Position numbers and translations under genes: made by a program. From Gadus chalcogrammus (lineage: Eukaryota; Chordata; Actinopteri; Gadiformes; Gadidae): a DNA stretch of 64,000 bases. The notes below the pieces were generated by a model that saw only the letters and a list, made by a program, of their open reading frames with translations, was not told the DNA's origin and did not search any database. Below, in pieces: positions 16,805-25,408 of the stretch. Every line of letters starts with the position of its first letter. The first letter of the stretch is position 1. The DNA lies in contig NC_079420.1 of the NCBI RefSeq assembly GCF_026213295.1, positions 11,972,651 through 12,036,650 of the forward strand, written 5' to 3'.

Positions 16805-19800
16805 CTCCAGGGCTACTCGGAGCAGGCCCTGGTGGTCCAGGTGTTCATGGCCACTGCGGAGGAGACGCCCCTGAGGCCACACCCCTTCTACCAGGTCCAC
16901 CGCGTCACGGGGAAGAGCGTCACCACCGCCTGCCGCGAGATCACGCTGGATGGTACCAGGGTCCTGGAGGTCCCCCTCCTCCCGGAGCACGACATGACCG
17001 CCAGGTAGGGACGCCCAACATGAGCGCCGGATAGGGATGTCCAACATGGCGGCTAGGAGGAGGCGTGTCCAGGCTGACTGTTGTCTCCGCAGCCTGGACT
17101 GCGTGGGGATCCTGAAGCTGCGGAACGCCGACATCGAGCTTCGGAAGGGTGACCTGGGCCGCAGGAACACCCGGGTCCGGGTGGGGTACCGCGTCCACGT
17201 CCCCCAGCTGCACGGCAACGTGCTCTGTCTGCAGACGGCGTCCGTCCCCATCGAGTGCTGTGAGTCTCCCGCCTCCATCATGAGTCCATCAGAGCCCCGG
17301 GCACATGGACGCTGCTCAGCACTCCTTTATTACTATACCCGACTGTCTAAAGGTGACCTAATGTATTGGGTATGTGCCCCCCCAACCCCCTGGCCCCAAC
17401 CCTGCCTGTAGCCCCTCTACCAGCCCCTCTCTGTAGCCCCTCTCTGTAGCCCCTCTACCAGCCCCTCTCTGTAGCCCCTCTCTGTAGCCCTTCTACCAGC
17501 TCCTCTACCAGTCCCTTTACCAACCCCTCTATCAGCCCCTCTACAAGCCTCTACCAGCCCCTCCCTGTAGCCCCTCTCTGTACCCCTTCTACCAGTCCCT
17601 CTATCAGCTCCTCTACCAGCCCCTCACTGTAGCTCCTCTACCAGTCCCTCTTTCAGCCCCTCTCGGTAGCCCCTCTACCAGCCCCTCTACCAGCCCCTCT
17701 ACCAGCCCCTCTACCAGCCCCTCACTGTAGCCCCTCTACCAGCCCCTCTACCAGCCCCTCTACCAGCCCCTCTACCAGCCCCTCACTGTAGCTCCTCTAC
17801 CAGCCCCTCTACCAGCCCCTCTACCAGCCCCTCTACCAGCCCCTCTACCAGCCCCAGTGCGCCCAGTGGTTCTGTGGTTAAGGTTCTCCTGTGTTCCTCA
17901 GCCCAGCGCCTGGCCCTAGAGCTGCCCCAGGTGGTGGACTTCAGCCCGGCCAGCGGCTCCGTTGGAGAGGAGATGAGCATCAGAGGAACCAACATCTCCT
18001 CCCACTCCAGAGTCATCTTCGCCCACAGAGAACCTGGTACACTCGATACCTTTAAGAGCTCTATATCATCCCCCTGCCTTTGCCTCTGAGAACTCCTGTC
18101 TGTCCCTCTGAAACCCCCTGTCTGACCCTCTGAGACCCCCTGTCGGTCCATCCTGAGACCCCCTGTATGACGCTCTGAGACCCCCTGTCTGTCTGTCCCT
18201 CTGAGACCCCCTGTATGACCCTCTGAGACCCCCTGTATGACCCTCTGAGACCCCCTGTCTGTCCCTCTGAGACCCCCTGTCTGTCCCTCTGAGACCCCCT
18301 GTATGTCCCTCTGAGACCCCCTGTATGTCCCTCTGAGACCCCCTGTATGACCCTCTGAGACCCCCTGTCTGTCTGTCCCTCTGAGACCCCCTGTCTGTCT
18401 GTCCCTCTGAGACCCCCTGTATGACCCTCTGAGACCCCCTGTATGACCCTCTGAGACCCCCTGTATGACCCTCTGAGACCCCCTGTATGACCCTCTGAGA
18501 CCCCCTGTATGACCCTCTGAGACCCCCTGTATGACGCTCTCTGAGACCCCCTGTATGTCCCTCCTGAGACCCCCTGTCTGTCCCTCTGAGACCCCCTGTA
18601 TGTCCCTCTGAGACCCCCTATATGACCCTCTGAGACCCCCTGTCTGTCTGTCCCTCTGAGACCCCCTGTCTGTCTGTCCCTCAGAGACCCCCTGCATGAC
18701 CCTCTGAGACCCCCTGTATGACGCTCTGAGACCCCCTGTATGACCCTCTGAGACCCCCTGTATGACGCTCTGAGACCCCCTGTATGACGCTCTGAGACCC
18801 CCTGTCTGTCTGTCCCTCAGAGACCCCCTGCATGACCCTCTGAGACCCCCTGTATGTCCCTCAGAGACCCCCTGTATGACCCTCTGAGACCCCCTGTATG
18901 ACGCTCTGAGACCCCCTGTATGACCCTCTGAGACCCCCTGTATGACGCTCTGAGACCCCCTGTAATGACGCTCTGAGACCCCCTGTCTGTCTGTCCCTCT
19001 GAGACCCCCTGTATGACCCTCTGAGACCCCCTGTATGACGCTCTGAGACCCCCTGTATGACCCTCTGAGACCCCCTGTATGACGCTCTGAGACCCCCTGT
19101 CTGTCTCTCCTCAGACGGGCCGTGCCAGTGGGAGGCGGAGGCGTCGCTGGTCCCAGAGAGGAGCAGTGAGGTGAGAAAGACTCCTCCCCCCCCCCCCCCC
19201 CCTCCTCCTCATGTCTCCAGTCTCTCCTGTGAGTCTGACCTCCTCCCTGTGCTCCTCAGTCCGTCCTGGTGGTGAGGATCCCTCCATACCATAATACTCA
19301 GGCCAGAGGGGCCGTGCTGGTGCACTTCTACGTGTCCAATGGGAAGAAGAGGCGGAGTCAGAGCCACAGCTTTACGTACCTCAACTCCGCCCCGCATCAC
19401 TTCCTGTCCCCGGAGGACCCCCCCGCGGCCCCGCTGGTCAAACAGGAAGGCTGGGACTACATCCCCCACAATGCCCTGGTGCTCCAGGAACCCTTTCACC
19501 CACATGGGCCTTTCTACGAGGCCCAAGGGGATTATGGGTCGTCACTTCACCCGACCCTAGGCTCCTCCCCCATCCGGCCACTCCCACCACCGTTTAGTTT
19601 TGCCATGACGACAGCCTATCCTACAGCAGCCGCTTTGCCTTTCGCTAACCAATCAGATCCTCTCCTGCGGTACGGACCCCCGGTGCCGGCCCCGCCTCTC
19701 AGGGGCCCTCCCCCTTCTACTACAGTTCCACCAGTCACCCGTCTAGTGGGGAGGGGCTACTGGGAGGACACCCCGCCCCCCCACTCCCTCTTCTGTCAGG

Positions 19801-20980
19801 GGGGGGGGCCGGTCCGGGTGAAACAGGAAGTGGAGGAGAGCCTTCAGGAATTCACGCTGGACGAAGGTGAGTCAGGAAACACGGCGACCACCTAAAGCTT
19901 TACAGACCAGGAGACCGGGACCAGGACCAGGGCCTGGACCTGAGACCGGTGGACCAGTAGACCAGGACCAGGAGGGACTAAAGACCAGGACCAGAGACCA
20001 GAACGAGGGGACGGGGGACCAGAGACTGAGAGACCAGGACTAGGACCTGAACAAAGACCAGGACCTGGACCAGGGGGGGACCAGAGACCGAGAGACTAGA
20101 GGACCAGCGACTAGGAGACCAGGGGACCAGAGACTAGGAGACCTGAGACCAGGAGACTAGAGACTAGAGACTAGAGGACCAGAGACCTGAGCTTAGAGGA
20201 CCAGAGACCTGAGACTAGAGACTAGAGGACCAGAGACCTGAGACTAGAGGACCAGAGACTAGAGACTAGAGGACCTGAGACCTGAGACCTGATACTAGAG
20301 ACATGAGACCAGAGACCAGAGACCAGAGACCAGAGACCAGAGACCAGAGACCAGAGACTAGAGACCAGGGGACCAGAGTCCAGGAGACGGGGGGACGGGG
20401 CCTCTCTGAGGAGGGCGTGTCAGGCAGCTGTTGTGTTAGCCTTTGATGGAGGGTACATTTATGCAGGGCTCCTGTGTGTGTGTGTTTGTGCATGAGTGTG
20501 TGTGTGCTTGCTAGAGTGCATGTGTGTGTATCATATTTCCTGCTATGAATAGTGACAACTCAAGCGTTTCATCCCTGCTGTGGAAAGTCCCAACAACAAC
20601 TAGACTAACACTACACGAGAGGCTGGAGTATAGTTTGAGACTTGAGATGGTTGATCAGTACTTCTATAACTGAAGCCAGTACTTTCAACAAGTACTTTAG
20701 TACTAGTTAGAATGGAAGCTAAAGTATAGATGATGCAGATTTGTTTCAGGCTCGTAGTTAGTTTAGCTGAACTCCACGTGAAGCACCGCCCCCTGGTGGC
20801 TGGTGATATGATGACAGTCGACCAGCTTTGTGGATGCCTGCTCATCAACAGTCCTCGTGATTTGACTCAGCGGGTGTCTTGTCTTTGGGTGTTGCAGTGA
20901 ACGAGCTCATCGACCGGGACTTCTTTGGGCTGGGCGAGGCGACGGACCAGAAGCCCAGCGACGCCAGTGGCCTGCAGTGA
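11609..20980 (+). CDS. nfatc3: NFAT transcription factor, NFATC3-type, divergent
   Basis: Calcineurin-regulated Rel-family transcription factor, shuttling from cytoplasm to nucleus. Nine exons: 11609-11633, 12906-14031, 16281-16443, 16805-17004, 17093-17259, 17902-18036, 19115-19170, 19260-19866, 20898-20980 (2562 nt, 853 aa, all phases agree). Residues about 57-80 hold [18 protein letters not shown] with the calcineurin-docking PSIHIT. Then come the serine-rich [20 protein letters not shown] and [20 protein letters not shown], an expanded ASPR repeat and NLS CGKRRHS. The Rel domain starts with PPPLDWPLP and has the DNA-recognition loop [14 protein letters not shown]. The IPT half runs from AQRLALELP to [14 protein letters not shown]. 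The end keeps VKQEVEE and [19 protein letters not shown]3 is chosen over C4 for the [17 protein letters not shown] layout and the dus2 neighbour. Oddities: the 8-codon first exon lacks the usual ELDFKLVF activation segment, and the Rel domain lacks two conserved residues. Confidence 0.9.
11640..12890 (+). other. AT-rich nfatc3 intron 1
   Basis: Degenerate AACACTAAATACATGTTATA-like units fill about 11690-12110. The rest, up to the acceptor CCCCTGCAG at 12905, shows no gene or element I can name. Confidence 0.6.
13358..13421 (+). repeat. In-frame 12-bp coding repeat (ASPR)n
   Basis: Five tandem copies of GGCCTCCCCCCG inside nfatc3 exon 2 encode repeated Ala-Ser-Pro-Arg, in the position of an NFAT SP phosphorylation box. 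Confidence 0.9.
14050..16217 (-). mobile_element. Degraded jockey-like LINE in nfatc3 intron 2
   Basis: Reverse-strand reverse transcriptase fragments read SGKAPG-like linker residues ([10 protein letters not shown]), [50 protein letters not shown] and YAYDLAIL, in which the catalytic YADD box is changed. Frames are broken several times. The insertion is bounded by an 18-bp direct repeat, GTTAGTTAACCCTCACTA, at 14032-14049 and 16218-16235, which I take as the target-site duplication. The copy at 14032 is the nfatc3 splice donor. Clade assignment (jockey/I group) is by resemblance of RT motifs only. Confidence 0.8.
15061..15740 (-). mobile_element. Nonautonomous element nested in the LINE
   Basis: A (TTAGA)n edge at 15061-15082 begins a segment (…CAACGAAATGCAGTTTAC…, …CCATGCCACACCGTGAAGCA…) that interrupts the LINE reading frames, which resume near 15750. 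It resembles a common fish interspersed repeat, but I cannot classify it and the right edge is approximate. Confidence 0.5.
16470..16640 (+). repeat. ACACACCTGGTAC tandem repeat in nfatc3 intron 3
   Basis: Short CA-rich units with CCTGGTACACAC begin near the donor after 16443. Confidence 0.8.
16757..16804 (+). repeat. (GT)n abutting the nfatc3 exon 4 acceptor
   Basis: The GT run ends directly in GTGTGTAG/CTCCAGG, so the 3' splice site has no T-rich polypyrimidine tract. Confidence 0.95.
17400..17870 (+). repeat. 12-bp minisatellite AGCCCCTCTACC in nfatc3 intron 5
   Basis: About 38 units of AGCCCCTCTACC or AGCCCCTCTCTGT. Each boundary reads CTCTACCAG/CCCC, similar to the true acceptor TCCTCAG/CCCAGC at 17902. 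Confidence 0.9.
18055..19114 (+). repeat. 22-bp minisatellite in nfatc3 intron 6
   Basis: About 45 units of CTCTGAGACCCCCTGTATGA and the variant CCCCCTGTCTGTCTGTCCCT. Several copies (for example near 18683, 18813 and 18861) read CCCTCAGAGACC, very like the real acceptor CTCCTCAG/ACGGGCC at 19115. Confidence 0.95.
19880..20395 (+). repeat. AGACCAGAG-type tandem repeat in nfatc3 intron 8
   Basis: Short units of GGACCAGAGACTAGAGACC and shorter derivatives. The remainder of the intron to 20897 has no recognisable feature. Confidence 0.85.
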
Positions 20981-21489
20981 CTCACTCCTCCCCTTCCTCC
21001 AAAGCACTCAGTATAACAGACGGTCTGCAGGGTGACGCTCACACACTCAAAGACCAGCTAACCAGACCAGCTCACCAGACCAGACATCAGCTAGCATGCA
21101 GAGCTCCGCTGAAAGAGCTCATCTCAGGGTCAATGGGAACCTCTGAGTGATTGGCCTGAAAATAGCTCCTATTTATTCCTCTTAAATCGAGTTTAGATCG
21201 TCCAGGCAATCCCACACTTTTGGTTTGACAGTTTACAACGGTTGTGTGTAGTTTTAAGAAGGAAGAGTTTGGTTTGAGGTTGTATGTTCTGTGTGAAACC
21301 GTTTGCAAAGAATGCTTTAAAACGATCCAGATGCGTTTAAACTGTAATGCCCCCTAAAACCCTTACAATCACAATTCTCAGAACAGATTTCAGTGCCTTT
21401 TAGGTGAAGGTGGCAGTGAGTGTGAACACCGGATAGAGGCGTTGTGTCACTCAGCTTTAATACAGGTTGTTTTTCAGGGTATTTGTTGT

Positions 21490-21495
21490 AATAAA
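21490..21495 (+). terminator. nfatc3 polyadenylation signal (candidate)
   Basis: AATAAA about 510 bases past the nfatc3 stop. On the opposite strand another AATAAA (TTTATT at 21662-21667) could serve pdcd2l, so the two convergent genes end within about 200 bases of each other. Confidence 0.5.
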
Positions 21496-21837
21496 ACGGT
21501 GTCTTCCTTTTTAAAAGATCCTGCTGGTCTAGTGAATCACTGCTGTCTACTGCACTAGGCATGAGTTTAAAGTTATATTTCATTGATTTGAGTGTCAAAT
21601 GACAAATTAACATTATTTGGTGAAAAATCAATGCTTTCAGACTGTATGATGAATACATTTGTTTATTAGAAAACTCCACATTCACGTGTCTAGACCGATA
21701 AACCCGGGCCTTCTGTTGACACTAGCTTCAGTCTTCCCTGAGCAAACAGCAGCATCCTCTTTCCATCAAGAGGACTTTACAACAAGCCCTCCTATTATTG
21801 GCCCAGCAGCAACAAGTGAACGGTAGAAGCACCATAA

Positions 21838-22968
21838 TCAGATGAACAGCTGCTGATCCGGGTCGTCCTGAAGGAAGACGAACTCCTCCCGCGGCGAGGA
21901 GCCCGTCGTCCAGCAGCTCCCCCCGCAGGTGAACACCAGCACCGTCCCGAACTCCAGCGGCGCGGGATCCGGGGTCGGTACTCCGGGGACCGGGGTCGGT
22001 CCCGCGGGCCGCAGAAGGCTGACCAGAGCCGGCATCAGCTGGAGCTCAAAGGTCCTGCGGGTGCCACAGCTATCGCACACCGGTACCATCTGTGCCCAGT
22101 TGGAGGGCAGCTCCGAGATGAAGAGCGGCTCCCCGCCCCAGCTGTACCGGAGGACCTGCTCCGGACACAGCGACACCCGCTTCATGAATCGGCTGAATGC
22201 CGCGTCTCCGTGGCGGGCTCGGCTCTTTTCGTACTTTTCTCCGCCGGAGGTGTTCTCCTCGCCCTCCAGGGCCGTCCCCACGGAGGTCCCCTCCCGCTCC
22301 TCGTACTCCCGGAGCAGCCGCTGGGCGTGCTCTAGGCCAGCCTCCCCGCCGCGGAGCTCCGACTCCTCCACCACGCTGATGTAGAAGCCTCGGAGCAGCG
22401 CCGCGTCGCCCCGCAGGGAGAGCTGTTGCAGCCCAGCGCTGACTTCCACCTCCGAGGGGACCTGGTGAATCTCCGCCTCCGGGGGAACCAGAAGAACCGG
22501 CTGCTCAGCAGGAGGCTTCTCCACCACCTGAGGCGGGAGTTCGTTGGTCGGAATGTCACCGATGTCGTCCTCCATGCCCCAGTCGTCGGCGGCGTCACAC
22601 CAGTCCGTCGCCGCAGCCAGAGGCACCGGTGGGTCCGGGACCGGGCCGGTGGGTCGGACCTCCGCCTCTAAGGCCTGTGAGCGGAGGACCCTCCAGGCCC
22701 GGGGTCTGCCGCTACAGGCGGGCCGGGTGCAGGCGAACAGGTGCAGGGTCCTGTGGTAGGGGGACCCCTCCAGCGGACAGTACACCTGGACAACGTGGAC
22801 CAGCGGCACCCCGCAGAGAGGGCAGTCCGTGCTTGGCCGCGACCCTCCGGGGAACACGTCCGGCTGGTCCCCGATCTTGCTGTTCAGACATGACGAGGTG
22901 TGTTCCTTCGGGTCCGCTGCTCCGTCACACAGGCCGAGCAGAACCACCTCCTGGTCGGCCGCCGCCAT
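21838..22968 (-). CDS. pdcd2l: PDCD2-like protein, single exon
   Basis: Homologue of PDCD2L, a relative of the PDCD2 chaperone of 40S ribosomal protein uS5. This link is family knowledge. The 376 residues run from MAAADQEVVLLGL to DPDQQLFI without an intron. The N-terminal TYPP-type region has CPLCGVPLVHVVQVYCPLEG, RTLHLFAC and CSGRPRAWRVLRSQ. The middle is acidic, with WCDAADDWG. The C-terminal PDCD2 domain has GEKYEKSRARHGDAAFSRFM, LRYSWGGEPLF, CDSCGTRRTFELQLMPALVS and FGTVLVFTCGGSCW, with paired cysteines for metal binding. Length is close to the human protein (about 358 aa). The coding sequence is very GC-rich compared with its AT-rich flanks. It converges on nfatc3. Confidence 0.95.
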   Translation of the reverse strand: MAAADQEVVLLGLCDGAADPKEHTSSCLNSKIGDQPDVFPGGSRPSTDCPLCGVPLVHVVQVYCPLEGSPYHRTLHLFACTRPACSGRPRAWRVLRSQALEAEVRPTGPVPDPPVPLAAATDWCDAADDWGMEDDIGDIPTNELPPQVVEKPPAEQPVLLVPPEAEIHQVPSEVEVSAGLQQLSLRGDAALLRGFYISVVEESELRGGEAGLEHAQRLLREYEEREGTSVGTALEGEENTSGGEKYEKSRARHGDAAFSRFMKRVSLCPEQVLRYSWGGEPLFISELPSNWAQMVPVCDSCGTRRTFELQLMPALVSLLRPAGPTPVPGVPTPDPAPLEFGTVLVFTCGGSCWTTGSSPREEFVFLQDDPDQQLFI

Positions 22969-23208
22969 GCTTTGGGTCGGCGGAAGGACGTCATCGGTGC
23001 CTGAAAAAAATATAACCGGGTAGTCCCTCTTAATATGACACTAGGTCAGAATATATGAATAGCGTTGACCAATATGCTAAACTTGAATATCGTATGCTGG
23101 ATGGAATATTCTTCGCGTTTAACCATATAAATACAGGCGTTAGCGCAAATTCCGGATTAAACTATAGAACAGTCATTCAGAGAGGGGACTCTCTTAATTT
23201 CTGTTAGG

Positions 23209-24278
23209 CAAGGGCGTAACCATGGTTTAGACATTGGGGGGGGTCCAATTTTTTATTATTATTTGTTAAGTGCATTGCCTACAATTCTATATTTATATAT
23301 GAAAATGTGGACATTTAGAACATAGTTTCGAGGACTACATTGCCCATTTGAATTCACATCTAAAGGAATAGTGTAATAATGTAATGTCTGCCCCGCCCCT
23401 TTCAGCATGCCTGTCTCTCTCCCTGTCTCTCTGTGATGCCTGCATTGTGACCACACGTCATTTTATCAGAAAAAACAGCGACTCATATTTTAATTAGGCT
23501 ACTCGTTTTATTTGCTCACACATTTAGCTCGGTATCAAGCTACTAATTGTCTGGAGAAAAAAAAAACGTGTACGCTTGGCTGCTGGTCCAGTTTTATCCG
23601 CTTATTAAGTAACCTTAAATTGTCCGTTACCTCCTCTCCAACACGTTAAATAACGTTACTTACATTCAAATGACTCACATGATCACCTGCATGTTCAGAG
23701 CATGTCCCTGTCTGGCCACTGCTTTCAGCATGCCTGTCTCTCTCCTTCTCTCTCTGTGCTGCCTGCATCGTAACCATGTCATTTTATCAAAAGAACAGCG
23801 ACTGACCTTCATGAGCTATATTTAATATTCTGCTTTTACGAGGCTACTCGTTTTATTTGCTTACTCAAAGCTCGGTATCAAGTTACTTACTGTCTGAAAA
23901 AAACTGCGTATGCTTGGCTGTTGGTCCAGTGTCTTCTGCTTTTTAGGTAACCTCAAATCCTCCATTACTCAACTTTACTTTCTTGGCTTTCACTGAAGAA
24001 AGAGTGTGGGGTAACCATGACAACGCAGAAAGTCGCGAGGTGGTTTCAAACTAAATCGCACAAGTGTACAATTAGGAGGGGGGATTCACACACTTAACAA
24101 ACGGAAATAAATTGAAAATAAATAAGACATAACAAGAGACCGATCCATTGACAGGGTTCATAAAAAGAGAACATATATTTTACATTTTATCCTGCTGTAT
24201 ATTGGGGGGGACAGGTTAGTATTTTCTCAACATTGGGGGGGGCACGACCCCCCCAAAGAATGCGTGGTTACGCCCTTG
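23209..24278. mobile_element. hAT-type nonautonomous DNA transposon
   Basis: Terminal inverted repeats CAAGGGCGTAACCA…TGGTTACGCCCTTG are flanked by a perfect 8-bp duplication CTGTTAGG (23201-23208 and 24279-24286), the hAT hallmark. There is no transposase frame. Inside, a segment with CAGCATGCCTGTCTCTCTCC, CTACTCGTTTTATTTGCT and AGCTCGGTATCAAG occurs twice (about 23404-23640 and 23727-23965). Confidence 0.9.
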
Positions 24279-24286
24279 CTGTTAGG

Positions 24287-25396
24287 TCTCTAAGTTTCAT
24301 TTATTTATTTATTTAAAGGACTGCACTCTACATTTCTGTAAATGTGCCAGTGTTAGCCAGCAGGCTGATTTTCAACTGTAGTCCTTTGGCAAGATGTAAA
24401 GCTAGGCACAGGATGGCTGAAAAGTAAAACATTAAAGAATACACGCAGAAACAGATAACATGATAACAGGATTGAATTGAAAGCAAGAGAGAGTAGACTT
24501 TTCTCTTTATATTTATTTATTTTTGTTTAAAATATTGATATAATAAAAAAAAAAAACTATTGGCAATGATGGAAAAGCATAACAAAATGGGGAACGACTT
24601 CACGTGACAAATGAAGAAAGAAAAAAACGTCTGCATTTTTATTTTCTTGCGGTGTATATTGTGTGCTTAATAACCATCCATATATGATTTCATTTAGATT
24701 CAAATATGTTTCTTGGAATTGGTATCCATTATTATCTGTTTTATTTTCTGCTCTTCTCTTCAAACAAACCAATAAAAAATAAAGAGATAAAGAAAATATA
24801 AACATTATGTCTCCTCCATTTCTGACACTTTGCGCTTCCTCGGGATACCGAAGACAGGTGATAGAGTTCCTCTTGCCATCTCTCTGCCCTCCTCCGTGAA
24901 ATGAGCAAACCTTCTGAAATGACTACACACACACACACACACACACACAAATAGTTTTTGTAGGTCATTGTTACGGTTGTGTTAATATTGGAATTCACAG
25001 CACATCTGCTTCAGCAGAACTATACCCTTCAGTATGGAGATTCTCCAACAAAGTGGAGCGCCACCACTTCCTGAGATGTGTTATGTCATGCTGTGGAAGA
25101 TAACAGTATATCAGTCAGAATTAACTTCCAAAGAATGCAATGAGAGCAGACTGTTTGTACTCGACTACATCATAATTTTGCATTAACTTTAGCCATTTCA
25201 TTTTCGTATATTTTCCTTCATATATATTTGTATGTATCTAGTATACTATTTGAAATTACAAATAGGTTGCATGTAATTATAACTATTATTTAAAGTGTCT
25301 GCTATCGTGGATAAATACTTTAGCTTAAGGCAGTGGCGTCCCTATGCTGTTTTATTCGGGGATAAAGCCTCGGATGTTATTTAATTAGCCCTGAAT
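24287..25396. other. AT-rich intergenic sequence
   Basis: No gene seen. Contains poly-A tracts and an (AC)n run at 24926-24949. Confidence 0.6.
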
Positions 25397-25408
25397 ATGA
25401 TCTTTGGG

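Noticed and set aside
17783..18697. Reverse-strand frame of about 300 residues, [12 protein letters not shown] repeats
   Set aside because: Translation of the nfatc3 intron 6 minisatellite; no start context or conservation.
11609..20980. Assignment to nfatc4
   Set aside because: The VSNGKKRRS stretch resembles C4, but the N-terminal layout, SPCGKRRHS context and dus2 neighbour favour nfatc3. Divergence leaves some doubt.
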